A stretch of DNA of 16,727 nt from Zavarzinia sp. (GTDB taxonomy: Bacteria > Pseudomonadota > Alphaproteobacteria > Zavarziniales > Zavarziniaceae). This document shows, one piece after another, positions 1-10,300 of this stretch. A model generated the notes under the pieces. It searched no databases and was not told the origin of the DNA. It saw only the letters and a program-made list of their open reading frames with translations. Every line of letters starts with the position of its first letter. The first letter of the stretch is position 1. The position numbers were made by a program, and so were the translations under genes. Location of the stretch: the NCBI GenBank assembly GCA_028694545.1, contig JAQVKV010000003.1, positions 1-16,727 on the forward strand, read 5' to 3'.

Positions 1-743
<743 letters not shown>

Positions 744-759
744 TCATGGAAGTGACAGA

Positions 760-789
760 GATATAGGGCGATGGCTTTCCCGCTGGCAA
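760..789 (-). promoter_or_regulatory. Candidate sigma70-type promoter for leuS
   Basis: On the minus strand TTGCCA (784-789, 5 of 6 matches to TTGACA) is followed after 18 bases by TATATC (760-765, 4 of 6 matches to TATAAT). The inferred start of transcription, near 752-754, gives leuS a leader of about 65 nt. This would let leuS be transcribed separately from the upstream lipoprotein gene. It is a consensus match only. Confidence 0.4.
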
Positions 790-859
790 GCCATCTGTCC
801 CCCTGCCCTTGTCGGGTGCGCTTGTCGCCGGTCCCGCGCGGGCCCGGCGTCGGGTGCGC

Positions 860-1414
860 TTACTCGCCGATCGCCTGGATGCGAAGCTGGCGGGCGCGGG
901 TCAGGATGGCGTTCTCGAGCTGGCCCACGGTCTCGGCCGAGACGGGGACGTCGATCCACTGCCGTTCGGGCCCGATCTGCTGGCGGAACAGGGCGACCTT
1001 CAGCCCGTCGGCGCGCAGGCGCCGGTCGAGGATGTAGACGGTCGCCTTCATCCGCTCCGACGGCCGGTCGGGCGAGGAATACCAGTCGGTGATGATGACG
1101 CCGCCGAAGGGATCGGCGGAGGCGAGCGGCATGAACGACAATGTGTCGAGCGAGGCGCGCCACAGCAGGGCATTGACCCCGATGCCGCTGCTGCCCTGGT
1201 CCTGCTCGTTCTGCTTGCCGCCGAAGACAACGAGGCCGTCCGGGCCGAACAGTCCGCCACCTTGTTCCTGGCTGTTCGCCTGGGGGATCGGGGCTGATTT
1301 TCCGGAAGGCTTGGTCTCTGGAAATTGGTCCTGGGACTCCATCGAGCCGCAGGCGGCGAGCGACAGGGCGATCAGAATGGAAACGAGAGCCCCGCCGGAA
1401 CGCAGTCCGTTCAT
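860..1414 (-). CDS. DUF3576 family lipoprotein
   Basis: Small predicted lipoprotein of 184 residues with an N-terminal hydrophobic signal and a lipobox LAAC whose cysteine is residue 22, so it should be lipidated and anchored in the cell envelope. The body matches the alphaproteobacterial DUF3576 family, recognised by NALLWRASLDTLSFMPL and DPFGGVIITDW (starting near residue 101), followed by the RMKATVYILDRRLRADGLKV strand region. Residues 23-60 are a polar, low-complexity linker. The ATG at 1412-1414 was chosen because GAGGA sits 7 nt upstream and it begins exactly at the signal peptide; the frame stays open upstream to 1591 but the extra residues look non-coding. It is co-directional with leuS and divergent from the porin gene. 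The biochemical role of the family is not known to me; its usual company with leuS and LPS-assembly genes hints at an envelope function. Confidence 0.9.
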   Translation of the reverse strand: MNGLRSGGALVSILIALSLAACGSMESQDQFPETKPSGKSAPIPQANSQEQGGGLFGPDGLVVFGGKQNEQDQGSSGIGVNALLWRASLDTLSFMPLASADPFGGVIITDWYSSPDRPSERMKATVYILDRRLRADGLKVALFRQQIGPERQWIDVPVSAETVGQLENAILTRARQLRIQAIGE

Positions 1415-1741
1415 GAATATGTCCTCACCCACTGACACCAGGAGCCGGTCTCGGGGACACGGCGACAGCACTTCATTAAGGGATGGCTCGTCGCAAGGCA
1501 ATGGCGGCCAAGCCGAAATCCCGGGGTGGCGGGGGATATCGGGATATTGGCCGGAAGTCCCGCGCACCAGGAAGGTGTTACGCATGTGCAACAGGGTGGG
1601 GGGAATGTCCCGGCGGCGCCCCGTGGCGGGCGCCCTTTCGGCTTGACCCGGGAGGCCCTCGGAAATCTAAATCGTCGCGTGAGATCCGACCTGGATCCCC
1701 GGGGGCCACTCCCGGCAACCTCACAGTGAATCGAGGGGATG
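1415..1741. other. Intergenic region between divergent lipoprotein and porin genes
   Basis: This 327-bp stretch has no convincing gene. It holds the Shine-Dalgarno of the DUF3576 gene at its left end and the porin promoter and leader at its right end. A tandem GGGATAT direct repeat (1533-1539 and 1541-1547), overlapping the palindrome GATATC, is the only other structure that stands out. Short open frames here lack ribosome sites and run out of frame into the porin. Confidence 0.6.
1643..1671 (+). promoter_or_regulatory. Candidate sigma70-type promoter of the porin gene
   Basis: TTGACC (1643-1648, 5 of 6 matches) is separated by exactly 17 bases from TCTAAA (1666-1671, 4 of 6 matches). Transcription would start near 1678, leaving a leader of about 60 nt before the porin start. 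The -35 match and ideal spacing fit a strongly expressed outer-membrane protein gene. Confidence 0.55.
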
Positions 1742-2824
1742 ATGAAGAAGCTTCTTTTGGGCACGACGGCCCTTGCCACCGCCGCCCTGCAGTCCGCCGG
1801 CACCGCCAACGCCGCCGAAGGCCTGACCATGTCGGTCACCGGTTACTTCACCGGCGTGATGGCTTTCGGTGACAACGGCGTTGCCAACGGCCGTGGCGTG
1901 TCCTTCGAGGACTGGGACAACGAAATCTGGTTCACCGCCGAAGGCGTGGCCGACAACGGCCTGAAGTACGGCTTCCGCGTCGAGCTGGAAGCCAACACCA
2001 CCGGCGACCAGATCGACGAACAGTACATGTGGCTGTCGGGCGGCTTCGGCAAGATCATCTTCGGTGAAGACGACGGCGCTTCCGAGAAGATGGGCTACAC
2101 CTCGCCCGCTCCGGATAACTACGGCATCCTGTCGGTCAACTCCGGTAACTACGTCTTCGGCTCGACCCCGACGACCATCAACAACACCGGCGACGGCACC
2201 AAGCTGACCTACATCACCCCGCGCATCGCCGGCTTCCAGCTCGGCCTGTCCTATGCGCCGGAAGCTTGCGAAGACCGTCAGGGCTGCCTGCTCAACGACT
2301 TCGGCGTGGACAACGACGGCGCCGGTGGCCAGCAGTTCTCGGCCGGCCTGAACTTCTCCAAGGAGTTCTCGGGCATTTCGGTCGGCCTGTCGGGCACCTA
2401 TGTCTGGCAGGAAGACGAGCTGGGCATCGCCTCGGTCACCGACGATCAGACGTCCTTCGGCTTCGGCCTGAACGTCGGCTTCGCGGCTGGCGCTGGCACG
2501 GTCACCACCGGTGCCTCGTACCTGAAGATCGACAACCTCGGCACCATCGACGGTGACGATTACGAAGTCTATGACGCTGGCGTCCAGTACGCCCAGGGTC
2601 CGTTCACGATCGGCGTGCAGTCGATCTGGGCCGACTACAGCGCTCCCACCATCGGCGTCGACGGCGACGTGTGGGCGATGTCCATCGGTGGCGGCTACGA
2701 ACTGGCTGCTGGCCTCGGCCTCTCCGCTGGCTACATCCACTATGACCGCGACTCTTCGCTGGGCACCTCGCTCGGTGCTTTCGATGCCGACGTCTTCATG
2801 GTCGGTTCGCAGCTGTCGTTCTGA
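1742..2824 (+). CDS. Outer-membrane porin (Gram-negative porin family)
   Basis: Beta-barrel porin for diffusion of small solutes across the outer membrane. The 360-residue product has a clean Sec signal peptide (MKKLLLGTTALATAAL..., cleavage after TANA at residue 24). It then has alternating amphipathic strands rich in Gly, Asp, Asn and aromatics, and ends in phenylalanine (GSQLSF), as barrel proteins recognised by the BAM machinery do. C176 and C182 form a CX5C pair in a probable loop, which could make a disulfide. Two ATGs lie in tandem (1739 and 1742); the GAGG at 1733-1736 is correctly spaced only from the second, so I prefer 1742. Codon choice is strongly biased (GGC/GGT, AAC, AAG, CTG, GTC), suggesting high expression. 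It has its own promoter and terminator, so it is monocistronic. Substrate selectivity cannot be read from the sequence. Confidence 0.93.
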   Translation: MKKLLLGTTALATAALQSAGTANAAEGLTMSVTGYFTGVMAFGDNGVANGRGVSFEDWDNEIWFTAEGVADNGLKYGFRVELEANTTGDQIDEQYMWLSGGFGKIIFGEDDGASEKMGYTSPAPDNYGILSVNSGNYVFGSTPTTINNTGDGTKLTYITPRIAGFQLGLSYAPEACEDRQGCLLNDFGVDNDGAGGQQFSAGLNFSKEFSGISVGLSGTYVWQEDELGIASVTDDQTSFGFGLNVGFAAGAGTVTTGASYLKIDNLGTIDGDDYEVYDAGVQYAQGPFTIGVQSIWADYSAPTIGVDGDVWAMSIGGGYELAAGLGLSAGYIHYDRDSSLGTSLGAFDADVFMVGSQLSF

Positions 2825-2843
2825 TCCCTGTCGGGTTCAAGAG

Positions 2844-2872
2844 AAGGGCGGGGAATTCCCCGCCCTTTTTTT
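2844..2872 (+). terminator. Intrinsic terminator of the porin gene
   Basis: A perfect stem, AAGGGCGGGG pairing with CCCCGCCCTT around an AATT loop, runs straight into a tract of seven T residues (2866-2872). It starts 20 nt after the porin stop and is the clearest rho-independent terminator in the window. Confidence 0.95.
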
Positions 2873-2896
2873 GTCCGGTTCGGAAGATGCCGGGCC

Positions 2897-2925
2897 TTGC
2901 CTTGTTCGATCGTCCTTCCGATATT
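2897..2925 (+). promoter_or_regulatory. Candidate promoter of the sulfotransferase gene
   Basis: TTGCCT (2897-2902) and GATATT (2920-2925) are 17 bases apart, each with about 4 of 6 consensus matches. The predicted leader is about 20 nt and contains the GGGAG ribosome site. Because a strong terminator closes the porin unit just upstream, this gene needs its own promoter. Confidence 0.35.
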
Positions 2926-2951
2926 GCCGGTCGTTGAAGTGGGAGATCGAA

Positions 2952-3776
2952 ATGGGTGGATTGATCTGGCTGGCGTCATATCCCAAGTCCGGCAACACCT
3001 GGTTGCGTACCTTTCTCCATCATCTCCTGATCAATCCGCCGGCGCCGCTCCCCCCCGACGCGCTTTCGCGCTTCACCATTGGCGATCACCATCGGGCCTG
3101 GTACGACAAGGTCGCTGGAACCTCCACCTGGGGCTGGCCAGAGAAAGAGATCGCCAAGCTTCGCCCTCGGGCGCAAGCGCTCATGACCGGGGCCCATCCC
3201 GATTCGGTGTTTATCAAGACGCACTCCATGCTGGGTGAGCGGGACGGTATTCCCCTGATCGTGCCGGAGGCGACGTCTGGCGGCATCTATGTCGTCCGGG
3301 ATCCACGCGACGTCGTTATCTCGGCCGCTGACCACTATGGTCTGACCATCGACGAAATGATCGGCCGCATGCGGTCCAGCCAAGCCGGCACCGGGGGCAC
3401 CCAGGACTCGATCATTACCCACCAGGGGAGCTGGTCCGAACACGTCCTCAGTTGGACCCATGTGCCCATGCCCGGTTTCCACACCGTCCGATACGAGGAC
3501 ATGGAGCAGAAGCCGATGAAAACTTTCGGGGGCATTGCTCATTTTCTCGGCCTGAAGCCATCCCGCGAAAGACTGGAGCGGGCGATCAAGTTTTCGTCCT
3601 TCAAGGTTCTGCAGAACCAGGAAGCCAAGCATGGCTTCAAGGAACGAAGTTCGTTCTCCGAACGCTTCTTCCGTGTCGGCAAATCCGGCCAATGGAAGAA
3701 CAAGCTGACACCAGAGCAGGTCGCGGAGATCGAACACGATCACGGCGAGCAGATGCGACGTTTTGGCTATCTCTGA
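2952..3776 (+). CDS. PAPS-dependent sulfotransferase family protein
   Basis: Predicted 274-residue cytosolic-type sulfotransferase that would move a sulfuryl group from PAPS to a hydroxyl or amine. The 5'-phosphosulfate loop is YPKSGNTW (residues 10-17). The KTH motif with the likely catalytic histidine is at 89-91, the 3'-phosphate-binding segment YVVRDPRDVV at 113-122, and the C-terminal loop FRVGKSGQWKN at 240-250, which matches the RKGxxGxWKN motif of the SULT family. All key elements are present and the length is normal. The ATG at 2952 has GGGAG 6 nt upstream. It is a lone gene between the porin and acs, with no sulfate-activation or glycan genes near it, so the acceptor is unknown. Its base composition looks less GC-rich than the flanking enzymes, which could indicate later acquisition. 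Confidence 0.9.
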   Translation: MGGLIWLASYPKSGNTWLRTFLHHLLINPPAPLPPDALSRFTIGDHHRAWYDKVAGTSTWGWPEKEIAKLRPRAQALMTGAHPDSVFIKTHSMLGERDGIPLIVPEATSGGIYVVRDPRDVVISAADHYGLTIDEMIGRMRSSQAGTGGTQDSIITHQGSWSEHVLSWTHVPMPGFHTVRYEDMEQKPMKTFGGIAHFLGLKPSRERLERAIKFSSFKVLQNQEAKHGFKERSSFSERFFRVGKSGQWKNKLTPEQVAEIEHDHGEQMRRFGYL

Positions 3777-3803
3777 TCCCACATTCTACAACTTTCGGTC
3801 AGC

Positions 3804-3832
3804 TTGCCCGCGGCCATCCCCCCGCCCATAAT
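3804..3832 (+). promoter_or_regulatory. Candidate promoter of acs
   Basis: TTGCCC (3804-3809, 4 of 6 matches) and CATAAT (3827-3832, 5 of 6 matches) are separated by exactly 17 bases. The leader would be about 30 nt and carry the GGAGG ribosome site at 3859-3863. Confidence 0.5.
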
Positions 3833-3868
3833 CCGCGCTAATGAGAACGGCGGATGCGGGAGGACAGC

Positions 3869-5812
<1,944 letters not shown>

Positions 5813-5820
5813 GCCAAACT

Positions 5821-5904
5821 CCGTCGTCCCGGCGCAGGCCGGGACCTCCCCCAGGCAAACGCGCCATTCTCGTCACAAGGTCCCGGCCTCCGCCGGGACG
5901 ACGG
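5821..5904. repeat. 26-bp inverted repeat between convergent genes
   Basis: The arm 5821-5846 (beginning CCGTCGTCCCGG) is the reverse complement of 5879-5904 with a single mismatch out of 26, leaving a 32-nt spacer. It starts 8 nt after the acs stop and ends 9 nt before the MFS transporter stop. Sequences of the type CGTC(A/G)TCCCGGCG...GCCGGGACC recur in intergenic regions of many alphaproteobacteria. This may therefore be a dispersed palindromic element that also ends transcription from both sides. It has no T-run, so termination would not be classically intrinsic. Confidence 0.85.
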
Positions 5905-5913
5905 GAGGGGGGA

Positions 5914-7248
5914 TTAATACCGCTTGTCCTCCCGGACACCCGACAGCAGCCATAGCCCGACCAGCAGGAAGGGCAGCACTACCGCGATGCCCAGCCGGCG
6001 GTCGTCGGTCAGGTCGGTCACGATGCCGATCATAAAGGGGGCCAGAAAGGCCGTCGCCTTGCCCGAGAGCGCGTAGAGACCGAAGAATTCCGTCATCAGA
6101 TGCGGCGGCGCCAGCTTGGCCATCAGGCTGCGGCTGGACGCCTGCGCCGGCCCGAACGGCAGGCCGAGCACGAGGGTGCAGAGAATGAACGCACGCTCCG
6201 CCGGGCTGTCGAACAGGGCACGATCGGGCAGGGGTGCTTCCACGGGGAAGAAGAAGAACACATGCTCCGCCCCGATCGAGAGGATGCCGATGGTGCCGAG
6301 GATGAGCATGACGAGGGAGATGGTGATGGTGGTCTTCGAGCCCGCGAGTGCCTCGAGCACGCCACCAATGAAGGAACCGAGCATGGCGAGCACGTTCAGC
6401 AGGATGCCGAAGATGCCGATGGTCAGCAGGTCCCAGCCGAAGGTCGCCCGGGCATAGATGCCGCCGAAGGCGAAGATGGCGAGCAGCGCATCGCCATAGA
6501 TCATGTGGGCGATCAGATAGCGCAGCACGTTGCCGTGGGCCGGCAGGCTCCGCAGGGTGCGCGCGAGTTGCGACAAGCCCTGGCGCACGGCGGCCCGACG
6601 CGAGATGCCGGCGCGCGCCTGATCCGGCACGAAGAGGAACATGGGCAGGATGAAGAGCGCCAGCCAGACGGCGGAGAGTGGCCCGGACAGCCGCTCCGCC
6701 TCATGCGCCGCCTTGTCGAGGCCGAAGGCCGGCACCTCGGGCAGCACGAAGAGCCCGAGCACAAAACCGAGCGAGACCAGCCCGCCGACATAGCCGACGC
6801 CCCAGCCGATGGCGGAAAGAACACCGATCCGCTGCGGCGGCACCAGGCTCGGCAGCATGGCATTGTTGAAGACGATGGCGAATTCGGCGCCGATGGTCGC
6901 GAGCGTCACCGCCGCCAGCATCAGCAGCAATCCGCCACTGCCCAGCCCCGGCACCGCATACCACAGCGCGCCGCAGCCGATGAAGGTGAGCAGCGCCAGC
7001 GCGGCGATCCAGGGCTTGCGCGGGCCTGCCGCGTCGGCGACCGCGCCGAGTACGGGGGCCAGCAGGGCGATGGCGATCCCGGCGACGGTCTGGGTATAGC
7101 CCCACAGCGCCTGCCCGGCGGCGGCGTCCGGGGCCACGGCGGCGGCGAAATAGGGCGCGAAGATGAAGGTGGTGACCAGGGTGAAGAAGGGCTGGAACGC
7201 CCAGTCGAAGGTCGTCCACGAAGCTTGCGCCAGGCGGCTGGATTTCAT
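5914..7248 (-). CDS. MFS transporter, UMF1/Atg22-like family
   Basis: Inner-membrane transporter of 444 residues with about twelve hydrophobic segments, six before and six after a basic cytoplasmic loop (PDQARAGISRRAAVRQG, near residue 210). The pattern GPAQASSRSLMAKLAPP (from about residue 366) followed by FFGLYALSGKATAFLAPFMIG is characteristic of the UMF1/Atg22-like branch of the major facilitator superfamily. Eukaryotic Atg22 exports amino acids from the vacuole; substrates of bacterial members are largely uncharacterised, so none is assigned. The ATG at 7246-7248 fits the N-terminus, but the ribosome site is weak because a palindromic repeat begins only 8 nt upstream. It lies 127 nt downstream of the glutamate dehydrogenase gene in the same direction, so partial co-transcription is possible. 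Confidence 0.85.
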   Translation of the reverse strand: MKSSRLAQASWTTFDWAFQPFFTLVTTFIFAPYFAAAVAPDAAAGQALWGYTQTVAGIAIALLAPVLGAVADAAGPRKPWIAALALLTFIGCGALWYAVPGLGSGGLLLMLAAVTLATIGAEFAIVFNNAMLPSLVPPQRIGVLSAIGWGVGYVGGLVSLGFVLGLFVLPEVPAFGLDKAAHEAERLSGPLSAVWLALFILPMFLFVPDQARAGISRRAAVRQGLSQLARTLRSLPAHGNVLRYLIAHMIYGDALLAIFAFGGIYARATFGWDLLTIGIFGILLNVLAMLGSFIGGVLEALAGSKTTITISLVMLILGTIGILSIGAEHVFFFFPVEAPLPDRALFDSPAERAFILCTLVLGLPFGPAQASSRSLMAKLAPPHLMTEFFGLYALSGKATAFLAPFMIGIVTDLTDDRRLGIAVVLPFLLVGLWLLSGVREDKRY

Positions 7249-7256
7249 GATGGTGA

Positions 7257-7358
7257 CCCCCTCACCCCAGCCCTCTCCTCCAAGGGGGCGAGGGGGCCTG
7301 CCTCGAACTGTATCGACTCCCTCGCCCCCTTCAGGGGGAGAGGGTTGGGGTGAGGGGG
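7257..7358. repeat. Long imperfect palindromic repeat element
   Basis: The arm 7257-7294 (starting CCCCCTCACCCCAGCCCTC) and the arm 7319-7358 (ending GGGTTGGGGTGAGGGGG) are reverse complements apart from two substitutions and a 2-nt indel, around a 24-nt centre. The CCCTCACCC...CCCTCTCC / GGAGAGGG...GGGTGAGGG pattern is that of a dispersed intergenic palindrome found in many Proteobacteria. It fills most of the gap between the glutamate dehydrogenase stop and the transporter start. As RNA it would form a very stable hairpin that may end or attenuate transcription and hamper translation of the transporter. Confidence 0.85.
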
Positions 7359-7375
7359 GACCGGCCTTCCCAAGA

Positions 7376-10300
7376 TCAGACCGAGAACTGGCCGCGCAGG
7401 TGGCGGCCGGCGAAGGTGAGCTTGGCGAGTGTCGCGCCGCCCTGGGTCAGTTCCTCGATCAGGGCATGGGTGCGGGCGATGGCGGCGTCATGGTCTTCCA
7501 GCCAGCCTTCCACCCCGCCCTCGGCCCGTGTCGCGGCCGAGGCGAGCAGGCGCTGCTGGGCATAGAGATCGTCGACGAGGGCGGTGAGCGCCAGCCGGTC
7601 CCAATGGTCCGCCGCCTCGATGGTGGCGGCGGCCTCGCGCAGGGCGTCGAGGCCGATTTCGTCGCCGAGGCGGAAATAGGTACCGCCGATCACCAGCACG
7701 TCACCCCAGGATTCCGCCGCCGCGACGATGTCGAGGGCGCCGGCGAGGAACGGCAGGGCGGCGATGCCGGCCGCGATTTCCGTCGGCACCCCGATGGCGA
7801 CGAGACCGTCGTGCGTCGAGGCGAGGCGGGTTCCCGCGCGCGCCGGCAGCAGGTCCGGCAGGGCGGCGGTCAGCCGCGCGATGCCCGGACCATAGCGGTG
7901 CAGGGTGCCGGCGATGTCGAGGGGCTGGGATTCGTTGTGCAGCAGCCACATGGTCGCCTGGCGCGTGGCATTGCCGGTCTCGAGCAGCATGGCGGTTTGG
8001 CTGGCGGCGGGGACCTTCGCGTCCAGCCCGTCCACCGCTTCGGCCAGCTTCTGCAATCCGAAGACCTCGCGCGCGGCGACGAAGGCCCGGGCGATCGCGC
8101 CCGCGTCGAAGCCGGTCGATTCGGCAATGCGCGAGACGAAGGTGGGCCCGGTCCAGTTCACGACCGCATTGGCGAGCTGGGTCGCGATGATCTCGCGGCG
8201 CAGACGGTGGCGGGCGATCTGGGCGGGGTAGCGCTGCTGCAGTTCCGTCGGGAAATAGGCGGCCAGCGCGTCATCGAGGAAATCATCCTCCGGCGCGTCG
8301 CCGTCGAGCAGGTCGTCCTGTAGCTGCATCTTGGCGTAGGACAGCAGCACTGCCGCCTCGGGCCGGGTCAGGCCCCGGCGGTCACGCGCGCGGGCTTCCA
8401 TTTCCGCGTCGCTCGGCAGTTGTTCGACCGCGCGGTCGAGACGGCCCTCGGCCTCCAGCATGCGCATCAGGCGGATCTGGTTCTCGACCGTATTGTGGCC
8501 GCGCGCCAGGATCATGCTGATCGCCTGGGTCTGCAGGTAATTGTCGGCGAGCACGAGGGCGGCGACCTCGTCCGTCATGGCGCGCAGCAATTCATCGCGC
8601 TGCTTGCGGGTCAGATCCCCGTCGGCCATCACGCCGTTCAGCAGGATCTTGATGTTCACCTCGTGGTCCGAGCAGTCGACACCGGCGGAATTGTCGATCG
8701 CGTCCGTATTGATGCGGCCGCCGGCGCGCGCGAATTCGATGCGGCCGCGCTGGGTGACGCCGAGATTGGCGCCCTCGCCCACCACCTTCACGCGGAGCTG
8801 GGCCGCGTCGACACGGATGGCGTCATTCGCCTTGTCGCCGGCATCCGCGTTGTTTTCGCCGGATGCCTTCACATAGGTGCCGATCCCGCCGAACCAGAGA
8901 AGGTCGGCCCGCGCCTTCAGGATCGCCTGCATCAATTCCTGTGGCGTCAGCATTTTCGCCTCGATGTCGAGCAGGCCGCGGACCTCGGCGCTGATCGGCA
9001 CGGCCTTCAGCGTGCGCGGGAAGATGCCGCCGCCGGCCGAGATCAGGGATCGGTCGTAATCGTCCCAGGAAGAGCGCGGCAGGGCGAAGAGCCGCGTGCG
9101 CTCGGCGAAACCCGCCGCCGGATCGGGATCGGGGTCGAGGAAGATATGGCGGTGGTCGAAGGCCGCGACGAGACGGATCTGGTCCGACAGCAGCATGCCA
9201 TTGCCGAAAACGTCGCCCGACATGTCGCCGATGCCGACCACGGAGAAGGGATGGTTCTGGGTATCGTGGCCGAGTTCGCGGAAGTGGCGCTTCACCGCTT
9301 CCCAGGCGCCGCGCGCGGTAATGCCCATGGCCTTGTGGTCATAGCCCGCCGAGCCGCCCGAAGCGAAGGCGTCGCCCAGCCAGAAGCCCCGGGATTCCGC
9401 GATCGAATTGGCGATGTCCGAGAAAGTCGCGGTGCCCTTGTCGGCGGCGACGACGAGATAGGGATCGTCCTGGTCGTGGCGCACCACGTCCGTGGGCGGC
9501 ACGACTTCGCCGCCGGCGATATTGTCGGTCACGTCGAGAAGGCCGCCAATGAAGATGCGGTAGCATTCGATCGCTTCCGCCTGGATCGCGTCGCGCCCCG
9601 CACTCGCCGGCGGCAGGCGCTTCGGATAGAAGCCGCCCTTCGATCCTGTCGGCACGATCACCGCGTTCTTCACCATCTGCGCCTTCACGAGGCCGAGGAT
9701 CTCGGTGCGGAAGTCCTCGCGCCGGTCGGACCAGCGAAGCCCGCCGCGCGCCACGCGCCCGCCGCGCAGGTGCACGCCCTCCACCCGGGGGCTGAAGACC
9801 CAGATCTCGACCAGGGGCTTCGGCAGGGGCATGCCATCGACCATGCGGCTGTCGAGCTTGATCGCGAGGCAGGGGGCGTGGCCGCCGTCCGCCCGCCTCT
9901 GGAACAGGTTGGTCCGCAGCGAGGCTTCGACGATATTGAGGAAGCGGCGCAGGATCCGGTCCTCGTCGAGCGAGGCGACATCGTCCAGCGTGGCAAGAAT
10001 GCCCTGGCGCGCCGTTGCCATCGCCTCGTCCCGGTCGCCGGTGAAGGCGGGGTCGTGGCGCAGGTGGAACAGGTGGACGATGGCGCGCGCGATGGCCGGC
10101 CAATGGGCCAGCGTCTCTTCCATATAGGCCTGGGAATAGGCCATGCCGATCTGGCGCAGGTATTTGGCGATGGCGCGCAGCACCATGACGTCGCGCGCGG
10201 GCATGGCCGCCAGCACGACGAGACGGTTGAAGCGGTCGTCCTCCATCAATCCGGCCCAGAGCTGGGCAAAGGCGTCCTCGATCAGGGGGGCGATCGCCTC

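Noticed and set aside
1415..1591. Upstream extension of the DUF3576 reading frame to 1591
   Set aside because: The added residues precede a proper signal peptide with its own GAGGA site and would bury the lipobox.
6100..7353. A 417-codon plus-strand frame over the transporter gene
   Set aside because: It is the complement of a 12-TM protein, which yields a charged low-complexity translation (Glu, Asp, Gly, Gln, His), and it runs into the palindromic repeat.
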